Part shown: positions 11,009 through 21,689 of the stretch, in pieces
Layout: the number at the start of each line of letters is the position of its first letter
Numbering within the stretch: the first letter of the stretch is position 1
DNA from: Zea mays
Lineage: Eukaryota; Streptophyta; Magnoliopsida; Poales; Poaceae
DNA length: 64,000 nucleotides
Assembly (NCBI RefSeq): GCF_902167145.1
Contig: NC_050098.1
Span: forward strand, 83,058,207 to 83,122,206
Reading direction: 5' to 3'
Program-made: the position numbers and the translations under genes
The notes under the pieces: generated by a model
Told to the model about the DNA's origin: nothing
Seen by the model: only the letters and a program-made list of their open reading frames with translations
Database searches by the model: none

Positions 11009-12122
11009 GGAATTATATATGCATGGAGTCTGTTCTCCACTTCTCAAGTGTTTATCAATAATTGAACGTGTTGAATTAATGAAGGAGATACATGCAGGTC
11101 TGTGTGGATCTCATATTGGGTCTAGGCCTTTGCTGGGAAAAGTGTTCAGACAAGGACTTTATTGGCCGAAGGCAGCTTCGGATGCAGCAGAGCTAGTTCA
11201 AAAATGTGATTGTCAAAAATGTGCAAGAGACCAGAAACAACCTTCATCTCTCACTCAGCTAATACAGCCCACTTGGCCGGTGCAAAGATGGGGCCTGGAT
11301 TTACTAGGCCCACTTCCACAAGCGCAAGGCAATTTGAGATATGTGGTGGTAGCTGTGGAAAATTTTTCTAAGTGGATTGAAGCGAAGCCTCTCGCTACAA
11401 TAACTTCAGTCACAGTCCAGAAATTTTTCTGGCAAAACATTGTTTGTCGCTTTGGCGTGCCGAAGGCTATAACTGTGGACAATGGAACACAGTTTGATGC
11501 CGAAACTTTCAAGGAATTCTGTGATCAGATCGGCATGAAGATTCATTTTGCATCAGTCAGGCATCCGGAGTCAAACGGACTTGTCGAAAGAGAAAATGGC
11601 ATTATAATGATGGAAATAATGAAGCTAATCTTCAATCAGCGCAGAGGAAAGTGGCTAGATGAGTTAATTAAAGTGGTGTCGAGCCACAATACAACCATAT
11701 CAAGATCAACAGGTTTTACACCGTTCAAATTATTATTTGGTGACGAAGCTATAACCCCAGAAGAAGCTAAAGCGGGGTCAATAAGAACAGCAGCTTCGGC
11801 AGAAGACGAAGCTCATTATCACGTGGCAAAAGATACTATAGAAGGGACCAGACTTCAGGCTGTGGAGAATATCAATAAATATCAAGACGAAACAATAAAA
11901 TGGCACGATAGAAAGGTTCGGTTGAAAAATATTAAACCAGGGCATTTGGTGCTTCAGAGAGTGGCTAATCCGGACAAAGTAGGCAAACTACAGCTGAAGT
12001 GGCAAGGACCTTTTCTGGTTGTATCTTCGTCAAGGCCCGGTTCTTACAGATTGAAGGATATGGATGGCAATGACATTCCTAGATCTTGGAACGCGGATGA
12101 GCTTCGAAGATATTATGTGTAA
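11009..12122 (+). pseudogene. pol: pol of A, part 2: integrase (open, separated from RT by B1)
   Basis: The frame is open through the B1 border to TAA at 12120-12122. Numbering from the first codon of that frame (10965), the zinc domain is H43, H50, C83, C86, and the catalytic triad is D112, D172, E208, with exactly 35 residues between the last two (motifs GLDLLG, VDNGTQFD, NGLVERENG). The C-terminal part (PGHLVLQRV, KLQLKWQGPFLV) ends in ELRRYYV, as in other Tat pol proteins. All catalytic residues are kept, but the segment has no start or upstream polyprotein after the B1 insertion. Confidence 0.9.
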
Positions 12123-12990
12123 TTTGATGTAATCTTTTTCATTTTTCCCCTATGGCACCTTTTCCTTTCCAAAGGGGGAGAAAGGTTTTTAATGGGGCCA
12201 TAGCTTGTAATTTCTCTTTTCTTATTTAGCTCTACGAGAGCCAAATCCCCCAAAAGAATGTAAAATGTAAAATCTGAGCATGCACCATCGATTGTAGAGA
12301 GAAAAAAGAAGGGCAGGGAGAAGCTCGAAAGTCGTCCCCAAGGGGATGCAGAGCACAACGAAGCTACAAAAAAGTCATTCCTAAGGGAACGCATCGTAAG
12401 TTTTTGCTCAAAAGTCGTTCCTAAGGGAATGCAGAGCCAAATACCGCCGAAATATAAGGCAAAGAAGTTCAAAAGACGTTCCTAAGGGGATGCAGAACTT
12501 ATACCGCCGAAATAGAAGGTGAAGAAGTTCAAAAGACGTTCCTAAGGGGATGCAGAACTTACACCGAACAATAAGAGGTGAAGCCGAAAAATAAACGGCA
12601 AAGAGATTTCAGTCGTTCCTAAGGGAATGCAGAGTCTGGATGTGGCATTTCTTCAATAGCTTCAATTGCATTCATATACATACATTTAGACATTCGTAGG
12701 ATCATCATCATCATATCATAGAAGTACAGACATTTGTTTCGGCTCTAATGACAAGGCTTCGGCGAGAGCACAAAGAAGCAAATTTATGCTTTGTTGTGTA
12801 CGAAAAGAAGGGAAGGTGTTTTTTGCCTTCGGCTCAAAAAATACAAGTTTCGTCCACATCAAAGCAGTTCATACATGGATGCAAAGGTAAAAATATATTA
12901 CAAGGTATGGACAAATTTACAGACTAGTGTTTGATTCCTAAATTACAGTATCTTTTACAAGGTTAATTCAAAAATTTCTCTAGAGCTTTT
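12123..12990. repeat. A spacer with about 60-bp tandem repeats and purine tract
   Basis: No gene. From about 12290 to 12640 degenerate direct repeats of about 60 bp contain TTCCTAAGGGGATGCAGAAC and CGCCGAAATA; the cleanest units are at about 12417, 12478 and 12538. At 12797-12818 there is a purine run GAAAAGAAGGGAAGG followed by TGTTTTTTG, the same motif that flanks the antisense gene at its other end (16394-16410). The equivalent repeats occur in B1, B2 and B3 between gag and the antisense gene. Confidence 0.75.
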
Positions 12991-15900
12991 TCACAGCAGT
13001 GTCTTCAGCTTCATCAATTCATCACTATCCACCAAAGCTTCAGATCATTGCTCTTCAGCTTCGGTATCCTGTACATAACAAAGTGGTATAAGGTAAACAC
13101 AAATCTTAAGAACAAGGTAAGTAATAGGTACAAGTGTATTACCGATTTGAGATGACTTTGAGCTTCATCACCAGCTAAGTCTCACCCTCCCTTCGTCCAG
13201 ATTTGAGTTATAAATCTATTTCCAATGCTTCAGGCTAGACTAGGGATGTCAGTTAAATCTGCTGGTGACAGGCTAAAGTTTGGCCTATTCACGATCTTCC
13301 CATGCGTGCAACCAGTCTTCATGAAAGCAACAGTTGTGCCCCGAGAAGCTAGGAGGGCACAAAAGTCACCGTGCCCAGCTATAACTTCGTCAAGAGCATC
13401 AACTTCGCCCTCGATATGATCGAAGGTGCCTGGAAGGTCTTCAACCGATGGTTCAAATTTCTCAGAGTTGGCTCCAACTGAGTTGAAGACCTGCTTCAGC
13501 CATTGCGCACAACGGTTGCCGAAGCTTTGGCATTTGTCTTGAAGCTCTTTCAAGGATTTTTGCAAATTTGAACTCTTTTCGACTTTGGTTTTAAGCTTCG
13601 TAACGAAATCCTTCTTTTCCCGTTCAAAGTTTTCTGATTTTAGGAGGAGTTCACTGTTTAATCTGGCAATCTCAGCTTGGGCTTCTATCAGTGAACCCTC
13701 CATCGTCTGAGGAACAAAATCTTTCTTCTCAAGAGCAGCTTCATGATCTTTAATTTTGCTTTCCATGCCTTCAATTATAACCTCGTTTTTCTTATCTTCG
13801 ATGTGTTGTTGCATCCTCAAGGCTTTACTTAATAGCATACTCTATGCAAAATAACCTTCATCAGCAATCACCTTCATCGTAAAACAATGAAAAGACGAAG
13901 GAAAAAAATTTTACCTTGAAATTAGAATAGAACAAACTACCGACGATATGCTGTCGTCGGTAGCAACTGATGTCAGCCTCGAGCTTCGGGAAACCAACAC
14001 TCTTCGACAGAGTACCGATAACCTTCGCTCCAGTTCGGTCTCGGAGGCATCCTAAGCTTTCTTCGTCAATGCCACCAAAGATCAATGCTCCTGGCTGGTA
14101 GCCACAAGATATAACATAATCTCTCAGCTCCTCTTTCTCAGCCTTAGATAACTCATGACCAATTATGTTTTGAAAATCGAAGTCCTTTTCCTCCGAAATA
14201 TCTTCGACGATCTTCTTCCCTTTTCCAGGCACTGTAGCCACGGTTTCTTCGGCAGCTGCAGCAGCTTCTTCCGCGACCATATTCAAGAGCATTTTATCAA
14301 TATCAGAAAATGCGCTCTCCAGATTCGTGGCTTCGGTCGTTGCTGCTTCGGCAGTTGTAGCCTCGGTGGGAGCATCTTCGGTAGCTGTGGCAACTTCGGC
14401 AGCTGGTGTTATTTTTGACACTGAGGGCGGCGGTGGTGTTTCTTCAATAGCTTCAATTACAGTAATAATCCTTCGCTTTTTTGGCCCAGCAGACTTCTTG
14501 GCTGCCAAAGGCTCCTCCTTCTTCTGTAAAAGCTTCGTCAGATGCGGCCCTAGCGGACTTAGCTTGATAGGTAAGGATTTGGTCATTACCTTTAGAATTT
14601 CTTCTACGTCAGCAGCAGAAGGTGTTGAAGGAGTCTCTTCCTCCATCTCAGTTGTTTTTGGCTTCGGAGCCACAACCTTCCTCTTCTTCTGAGCAGTCAC
14701 CTTCGGCTCAGGGCTGGATTTTCTCTTTTTCAGAATTTCTTCATCTTCTTTCACCATCCTAGCAGCTTGTCTGCTCAGAACACTAACAATCTGTTTTCTC
14801 TTTTGCCCTTCGGCACCCTTGTTCAATCGCTCATAGTCAGAATATTCAAAGTTCAAGGCATCCATCACCCGATTGAACCTTCGTTTTGGTCAGGTGCCGA
14901 AGGCTGCAGTCATCAGCTGATCTTATTTTTTCGTGTAATTACCCAAAATTTCGTTGCACATAGTTTCTATCATTTCTAACCATTCTTGGCATGACCCTTT
15001 GAACTGTTTCTCAAATTTCAACCGATAAGGCAGTCGCACAAGCTCATTCTTTTCCTTTGTCCTCTTTAGCTTCGGCATGTTCCATTCACTCAGCGTCAGG
15101 AACACTTATAGGCAAGATATTCTTGGACTAGATCTTTGGTGCTGATCTGCTCGGCTACCACCCTGAATTCTGCCACAGCTTGTTGGCACGGTGACCCCAT
15201 CGACATGCGGCACAAGGGCCTAGTCAACCCGAAGCTTAAGCTCAGCGGGCTCAGTACTAGCATCTTTAGCTTCTCCCTCTTCTTTTCATCGGCCTTAACA
15301 TAGAACCACTCATTTTTCCAACCGGTTGGCCACTTGGTGCGATAGCTAACAACTGGAGCCTTCATATCTTTGCAGTAAGCAAAGTTGTAACAACCAAAAT
15401 TCTCATGAAGCCTATCTTCTCTGGCCTTCGTCTGATAATGAAGCCCATGCACTTGGCAAAAAGATTCAGCATTCGGGTCTATTCCTTGGCTTCGGAGTGC
15501 CCAGATGAAGATGCTGAGCCTAACGATAGCGTTAGGAGTCAGCTGATGAAGATAGATTTCGTAATTTTCCAAGACTTCCCTAATTATCTCGTTCAAAGGA
15601 AACCTCAATCCCGCTCTGAAGAAACTCCTAAAAACTACCACCTCATCATTTTCCGGTGTCGGAGTGGTTTCTTCCCCAGCAAAACGAATCAGTTTCTTCT
15701 CAGCTTCTCCGAAGTAGCCTAGCTTTATCATCATGGGCATATCAGCCTCAGAAACAGTAGATTTTCCAAAGTCCAAGTGGTTGGGTTTGGCTGGCATGAG
15801 AGTGTTATAATCTTCCTCTTCTTCATTAACATCATCTTCTTCGATGTCAGACTGTTCAGCTTTGGCAGCAGGTGCACCTTCGTCAGTAGCTCCCTCTGTC

Positions 15901-16007
15901 ACAACCAGTCCCGATTGTTTCATCACTTCAGAGATTGGGACAATCTCTGTGGCTTCGGTCTCCTCTCCGTCACGGGTCACCCTAGCAGTTGAACGTATTC
16001 TGGCCAT
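12991..16007 (-). pseudogene. Antisense gene of A (type II, PF04195-like), broken
   Basis: ATG at 16007 on the - strand, protein start MARIRSTARV. It has an acidic N-terminal part, then the conserved region with VVVFRSFFRAGLRFPL, YLHQLTPNAIVRLSIF and NEWFYVKADE, basic and Ala/Glu-rich low-complexity linkers, then in exon 2 a coiled coil. Exon 1 ends at 13915 (AAG before GTAAAA), exon 2 starts at 13841 (73-bp intron ending GCATAG) and ends at 13143, and a second intron of 74 bp runs 13142-13069. Lesions: frameshift or stop near 15098, TAA near 14923, TGA near 14893, a stop at about 13230 and one in exon 3. It is a homologue of the D gene and more distantly of the type I gene in B elements, and the intron 1 position is shared. 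Confidence 0.8.
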
Positions 16008-16494
16008 CAGGTGTTGAAATTCTTGTAGTTCTTACGAATGTTGATGATTTTTACAGTTTTGACGAAGCTCTCTCTTATGCCGAAGCTAAATCAAAATGAT
16101 GCTTTGCTTGAGAATGCGATGAGAAAGCTTCGGCTATGGTTAAATTTTTCAGCAGCACAACAGTGCAATGGCAATGAATCCTATGGTAACTTCACACCTA
16201 CCCGTCTGTTTATATAGTGCTGCAGGTGTGAAGGTGAATCGTCAAGTCGCCCGCACCCGCTCAACAGTCACCCGCACTCACTGAACGGTGGACCACGGCG
16301 CGTGGGAGATGAATCGCCAGATCGCGCGTACCCGCCGCATAGTGGGACCACCTCGCGCTCGTAATATTTTAATCATTTCTCGGCAACGAGCTTAGGGAAG
16401 GTGTTTTTCGGACCTTCGGCTTTCCGAAGCCTAGGACAATTTTTCACAGATCAAGCTTGTTACGAAAAACGATCTAGCACCGCGAAGGGGCTAA
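16008..16494. other. A: antisense-gene promoter region and polypurine tract
   Basis: Between the antisense ATG and the 3' LTR. On the - strand a TATA-like TATATAAACAG lies near 16215. The motif AGGGAAGGTGTTTTTCG is at 16394-16410. The putative polypurine tract GAAGGGG is at 16484-16490, four bases before the 3' LTR. Confidence 0.6.
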
Positions 16495-17106
16495 TGTTGG
16501 GGGTCTGCTTCGTCGCCGAAGGTCCTGTAAGAAGAAACACCTTCGGAGGATCAGCATAGAAATAATGTCGAAGCTACCTTCCATGGAACTTCGACATAAT
16601 AACATGACTTGAGACGAAGGGTTGCATCGACTTAAAGATGAAAAGACAGATCGGCCCATGATAATTTGTGTCTTGATTGTAATTGGTTGTAAAAGGTATA
16701 AATGTAAATTTACACAGGTTGCGCCCTATGCCTATAAATAGATGAACAGTACCCCCGTACTGTTCACGCTGACTTGTCCTCGCTCGTGCGTTACGCTTGT
16801 GCTCTCACCTTCTGTCAGGCCGAAGGTACAAATGTAATCTTATGTTATTTTTATTCATTCATGACTATATAATAAAAGATATATTATGATAGCATATGAT
16901 TATCCATGTTATTTCTCATGTTTCATATGCTTCGTCTGTCATTGACATATGCTGTGATTATGAAGGTACGTCCTTCATAACCTTCGTCCGAAGATCGTTA
17001 TATCCTTAGGGAAATAATGCTTTGAAGGACGAAGGGCATTAACCATTAACCTATTTTTGTGTTGCCTTGTTCTTAATTCATAGCATTTGAGAACAAGTCC
17101 CCAATA
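16495..17106 (+). repeat. 3' LTR of element A
   Basis: 612 bp, from TGTTGGGGG to CCCCAATA. It matches the partial 5' LTR over 531 bp with about 20 differences. The palindrome after the TATA box is kept except for its outermost base pair. Confidence 0.93.
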
Positions 17107-17932
17107 GGGAGGATCAGGGACTCAGGGACGAAAGTTTCCCCAGTGATCCCTCCCACTAGGACTGCCAGCTCGTCCCAGGGCAGGTCGGTGCCCAGTTCGT
17201 GCTGGATCCGGCCGATGTCGTTCGGGCCGGTGAACCAGCAACACAGGCGCGGTCTCCTCTGTAGTGGCGCGATCCGGCGCTTCAGCAGGTCGCCGACCAC
17301 GTGCATCGACGTCAGGCCGCCAGTGGCCAAGCCCTTGATCCTGTCCAATATGGGCAGGAACTCTGGCGCCAGGCACGGCTTGGTCCTCCACAGCTTGCGG
17401 TCGAGCGCCGGCCCATCGCTCGGCAGGATGAGGCGGTCGTTGGCCTCGGCGCTGGCAATCACCCAGTCGCTGCACCAGTTTCCCACCTCGCGCCGCCGAG
17501 GGTGGGGATGTAGACGACGGCTGCATTCGGCCTCGTCTGGAAGTAGTAGGCACCAATGTGGTCCCTAGTCTTCCCGGACTTGACCAGCACGAAGAAGTGG
17601 CGGAAGAGAGAAGTGCAGGGAGCCACCCCTACGAACATCTCGGAGAGGGGGATGAAGATGGCCGCCTGGAGGATGGAGTGGGGCGTGAGGTGCTGAAGCT
17701 GAAGCCCGAACTCGTCCAGCAGCAGCAAGAAGAAGGACGAGATCGCCAGCGCCAACTCGCAGGAGATGTAGGAGGTGAACAGCACAAACTCCTCGGCGGC
17801 GAGATCGCCGAGGGGGGCGGCGCCGGCGTGGATTCTTCCGGCGAGCCCCGGCGCGCTCCACCCGAGCAGGCCACGTACTAGGTTAAGCGCTTCCTTAGAC
17901 TGGAAACGGTCAGGCTGACCAAGCAAAGCCAT
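17107..17932 (-). pseudogene. Antisense ORF of E (diverged PF04195-like protein), truncated
   Basis: The likely ATG is at 17932 on the - strand (MALLGQPDRF). The reading continues with FVLFTSYISCELALAISSFF, then LQHLTPHSILQAAIFIPLSE, which has the spacing and HxLTP signature of the antisense proteins of A and B. A one-base frameshift lies near 17490, after which WVIASAEAND and LDRKLWRTKP continue in the next frame. Element A truncates it at 17107. A longer upstream frame reaches 18091, but its peptide is not family-like. The function is unknown. This is a third, distant lineage of the same kind of passenger gene. Confidence 0.65.
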
Positions 17933-18362
17933 GGCGTGTGCTGCGGAGCGAGTGGGGAGCAGAGGAGCAAGAAGGCAAAGGGGTGCAAGCGATTGGGAGA
18001 GAATGCGAAAGGGTACCTGCTGCATGCGGGGTGAATCCTTTTTAAGGAAACCTGAGTCCTTGTTAGGGAAACCCTTCGGCGTGCCCCTCAATCACAGCAG
18101 GAAATCTTGCCCGACGGGCACCAAGGACCAAGACAAACCCAGTCCCTGACACGGGGGCCCGAGTCCACAAGTCATACGGTTTGTGAACCGCACTTCGGGT
18201 GCAGAAGGAATGAACCGCTGCACGCGCCTGTAGACGGTGGGTGCGTCAGCAGACGCGCTGAAATGGCGTGCCAATCATCAATCAGGCCATGTTGAGGCAA
18301 AGTACAAGATTTGGCCCCACCTACAGGCTCGCATCCTCCCCTAAGGTGGGCCCGGGGGCCAC
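17933..18362. other. E: noncoding 3' region and polypurine tract
   Basis: No gene seen. GC-rich. It ends in a purine-rich tract (18343-18360) followed by AC and the LTR. Confidence 0.6.
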
Positions 18363-19472
18363 TGTCGGTACCCGGAAACTAGGGTACCCCTTACTACTAT
18401 ATAAAGACGCAGAACCCACGCGGCTATCTTTAGTCGTGTGGTAATTAAAAGAGCTGTCCATGGGACCAGGCCATGACTCACCCCATCCTCGGGCGACTAC
18501 TCTGGGCCATCAACAGCGCCTGACCCGACCTCATAGGTGGGTCTGGGGCCGCCACATGTCCGCCACGTGTCCAGAGAAAGTGATATACTCCAAGACATCA
18601 ACAGTGAGTCCAGACCTCCATGGGAAAGTGCCGGACCCCTGGATATATAGTCCGGACCTCCAAGTTTGGTCCAGGACCCCCACGTGTATGAACCGAACCC
18701 CCCCCCCCCCCGTATGGGGTCCGGGCCACCCATAGTAGGGTCCCAAGGTTCTAGGACAGAACACGCCTGGGCTTTAATGAGGGCTTAGGTGGGGGTCCGG
18801 TGCCGACACGTGTCCGGACCTGTCCGCATACACTCCTGTTACCCACTCATGCGGAGACACAATGCTACCACATGGCGTAATACGCGCGGCATAAGCCAAC
18901 GGGCGGAACCTGGCATGATGCCTCTGGGCTACGTGCGCCTTCGCATTCATTGCGGATAAGGCGTGCGCCTGTCCATTCCACTGACAGGCGGCGTGCCCAG
19001 TCCACGATACGTGGGCCGCGCAATTACTCACACGTTACTATATCGAGGGCAATCACTCACCATTACTCGTGCAGGTTACTGCCTATCAATGCTGTGTGGA
19101 CTGCGACCATCATTACTTCCGCTGATTACTCATACGTTACTCTGTCAGCATTAGATATTCCCATAATGTATTTCTTCCATTAGGCTCCTGAGCCTGCATG
19201 TCGGGGCTCAGCATTCTTGTATGTGCCTCCCTTAAACTATAAAAGGGAAGGCACACAACGTTACAAGGACAAACTCATTCACATCGTCAATACAGCTTAC
19301 ACACAATGGAGGTAGGGTATTACGCTCCGGCGGCCTGAACCACTATAATCCCTCGTGTCCTCTCGTGTTCATCCCGAATTAACTAGACAGGCAAACCGCT
19401 TAGGCCCCCTCCTCATCTTAGGATTAGGGCGGGTGCGTTCCGCCACCCGGCCGGTAGATTTCCCCACCGACA
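18363..19472 (+). repeat. LTR of element E
   Basis: 1110 bp, from TGTCGGTACCCGG to CCACCGACA. TATAAAAG is at 19238-19245, well placed for a 3' third promoter. A run of 14 C lies at 18698-18711. An inverted-repeat pair GGTACCC / GGTACCCC lies at the start. The partner LTR is outside the window. Confidence 0.8.
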
Positions 19473-20101
19473 GTTTTGATTTATTCATTTAATAAAGTAA
19501 ATAAAAGGGAAACCCTAAGGGTTAAAGTATATTTAATCTTGTGAGATTAATAATGTGTATTACATGAATTTATCTCTAGTTTAACTTTTATGTCTCATTA
19601 AAAGGAATTAAATCAGATTATGTAATCATGGACAACACTTAGGGAATAATCAACTACTTAATGAGATTAGTCTACCCTATAATTTAAACTCCCTTTTGAG
19701 TTTATACTTTTCTTTTTGAGATGTGTTCCCATGTTTGTACATGATTGATGTATCATTTATTTGTCATTTACCAAATTTATTGAATGCATGATCGCTTTAT
19801 TTAGACAACGAGCAGTCCGTGGTTCCTGAGTGTGTTGGTGAAGATCTTCCTGAGCAACAACCTGGTGAAGGCAAGTGTCCTCTGACCCATTATGTCCCAT
19901 TCATTTTTAATTCACTGTCTTGCATTACATTATTTAACCTAAGGATTGACTAGTCTGTATTTACCTTATCCTTGTTTGCCCTTTGGTTTATCATGGTTAG
20001 CTTTATGCTATTGCTTTACTTTGATCAATGAACATGATGTGAACATTTATGATACGATGATGTTATCCCAATGATGATATTGTGATACTCTAGGGGGCTC
20101 A
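19473..20101 (+). repeat. Element F: LTR segment 1 (Tekay-like)
   Basis: AT-rich noncoding DNA between E and G. It is continuous with 44804 once G and its GCTCA duplication are removed. No gene. The composition and order (AT-rich, then a segment with GACAACGAGCAGTCCGTGG) match long chromovirus LTRs. Confidence 0.7.
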
Positions 20102-20830
20102 TGTGACACCCCAGGTGTCAATTTTGCGTTATGTCGGGAGATTTATCCTAATCTCGGATGCTCAGTGAAAATTTCTATTTCTCGCTCGCGTATGTCTCTG
20201 ATTATCCAGATTATTTATCCACATTTCACCAAGTTTGGAATTATTCAATCTCAAGAACAACCAAATTTGGAGCTGTTAAAACTTTTATTCTCGGCGCGAA
20301 TGTAATCTCAATATTCAATCTCGATTTATAAATCTCGCCTAAAGCTCATTAAATCAAACCCTCGACGACTGTTATCTGATCTGAGCCCGAATCTAATTCC
20401 TCGAACTTCGAACGATGTTCGACTATTTTAATCCGAATCCGTACACTCCAAAGAAATACTCAGTATGTCGTCCTCTAATCAAATCCTACTCGACTCAGCT
20501 TAGTATCTCTGTATCCAATCCGATTTCAAAATCAACATCGGCAACGATTTTTAAATATCACGATTCGCTTTCTCCGACTAAAAATCCAAAACCGATCAAA
20601 TCTCAGGACGGATTATTTTCGAATCACGCGTAGGGAATTATTTTCGAGCGAAATCAAATCCAACTCTCGGCCGAATTAATCGCTCAATCGTTCGTTCGTC
20701 GAAACTCTAATTCGCTCTATTCTTCGTAGAGACGAAATCCGCAGGAACATTTTTAGTCCGGAAAATAAATTAGCGCAGCCCGAATTCGTATTTTGGGCCA
20801 AGCCCAACCCAGCCCATTTGGCCCACTAAG

Positions 20831-20864
20831 AAAAACCCTAACCCTAGGGCTGCTTCTATAAATA
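20831..20864 (+). promoter_or_regulatory. G LTR promoter: telo-box and TATA
   Basis: AAAAACCCTAACCCTAGGG lies directly upstream of TATAAATA (20857-20864). Telo-boxes (AAACCCTAA) near TATA boxes are known plant promoter elements. The same arrangement stands in the 3' LTR (TATA about 28756). If this is the promoter, R-U5 would be over 5.4 kb long. Confidence 0.6.
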
Positions 20865-21020
20865 GGGGTGCTCACTTGGAAATTTTCCACTCCCACCCCT
20901 CTATTTTCCCTAGCCGCCACAACCCTTTTCCCTCTCTTCTACTTCAGCCGACGCACACATTTTCGTTGTCCCCTTCTCCCACACGACAGCAAGCAGGGAG
21001 CTCGGCTCCTCCTCCTCGCC

Positions 21021-21689
21021 ATGGTGCTCGGCCACACCGTCGGCTGGCCATGGCGCCTCCTGCATTCTTCCCCACGCTATCTTCCTCCTTCCCCGTTGCT
21101 GTCTTCACCAACACTCGCCCTCCCATGGAAACCAGCAGCCATGGCGTCCCCCTTCCCAAGCTTCCTTGCCGAGCAGCGCCACCCTTCCGTGGATGAAGCC
21201 CGGTGCCCCTTCCAGCTTCTCCACTGCAGTAGGCACGCCGACGCCTCCCTCTGCTCCACATCCCAGCCATGGTGGCCGCCGTGCTCCCTGCTCCTCCTTT
21301 GGCGAGCGGCTGTAGCAGGGGGCCTTCTTCCCCAGCGGCGCCTCTGCTCTCCCTCCCCATGGCGCCACCCCCTGCAGCTTTCCCTCTACCTCGACGCCTC
21401 TGCTGCTCCCTGTCCTCCCCTCCATGGGCGCGAGCTCCACTTCCCATGGACGGCGCCCAGATTTTCGCGCACTCAGCCATGGCGCCCAAGCCTGCGCAGC
21501 GCCCCTCTCCGAGCTCGCCCCTTCGCTGCTCCTTCCCATGACCAGCGCCCCTGTTTCCCTCTCCCAACCGTGGACAACACCACCCCCTCCACTTCGGCTG
21601 AGGCATGTCCAACCCCCTACGGCGCAGCTCCTCGCAGCCGAGTTTCCCCCGCAGCCCCGCATCGTTGGCGCTTCACGGGCGTTCGATGA
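21021..21689 (+). other. GC-rich open frame in the G 5' LTR (222 codons, doubtful gene)
   Basis: ATG at 21021 (MVLGHTVGWPW), stop after RFTGVR, low-complexity Pro/Ser/Leu/Ala-rich, no domain recognised. Open frames also exist on the opposite strand (231 codons), as expected for GC-rich DNA with few stops. The copy in the 3' LTR (28920-29588) has the same length with only substitutions. It could be an acquired gene fragment or an untranslated leader. I do not claim a protein. Confidence 0.3.

Larger units (their letters stand above)
1..17106 (+). mobile_element. Element A: Grande/Tat-like Ty3-gypsy retrotransposon, pol-bearing, gag-less
   Basis: Order on the + strand: 5' LTR (cut by the window edge), PBS, degenerate protease/RT/RNase H, integrase, tandem-repeat spacer, a large antisense gene, polypurine tract, 3' LTR. 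Element B1 (3403-11003) is inserted between RNase H and integrase. Position 1 aligns with 16576 of the 3' LTR, so about 81 bp of the 5' LTR lie outside. The two LTRs differ at about 20 of 531 aligned positions by eye, so this is an old insertion. Only about 270 bp separate the PBS from the protease, which leaves no room for gag. A lies inside the antisense gene of element E. Its last bases are CCCCAATA instead of the family CCCCAACA, and its TSD cannot be checked because the left flank is outside. Confidence 0.9.
17107..19472 (+). mobile_element. Element E: 3' part of another Ty3-gypsy element with antisense ORF
   Basis: A is inserted in it at 17107, so the 5' part is outside the window. It contains an antisense ORF, noncoding 3' DNA, a GGTGGGCCCGGGGG purine-rich tract and a 1110-bp LTR (18363-19472). 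Position 19473 resumes the AT-rich LTR of F. It is GC-rich compared with F and with the CTTCGG family, and belongs to a different family. Confidence 0.8.

Noticed and set aside
18698..18711. C14 run (and G11 run at 44986-44996) as functional G-quadruplex
   Set aside because: Single homopolymer runs without spaced G tracts; more likely slippage or assembly-sensitive sites.
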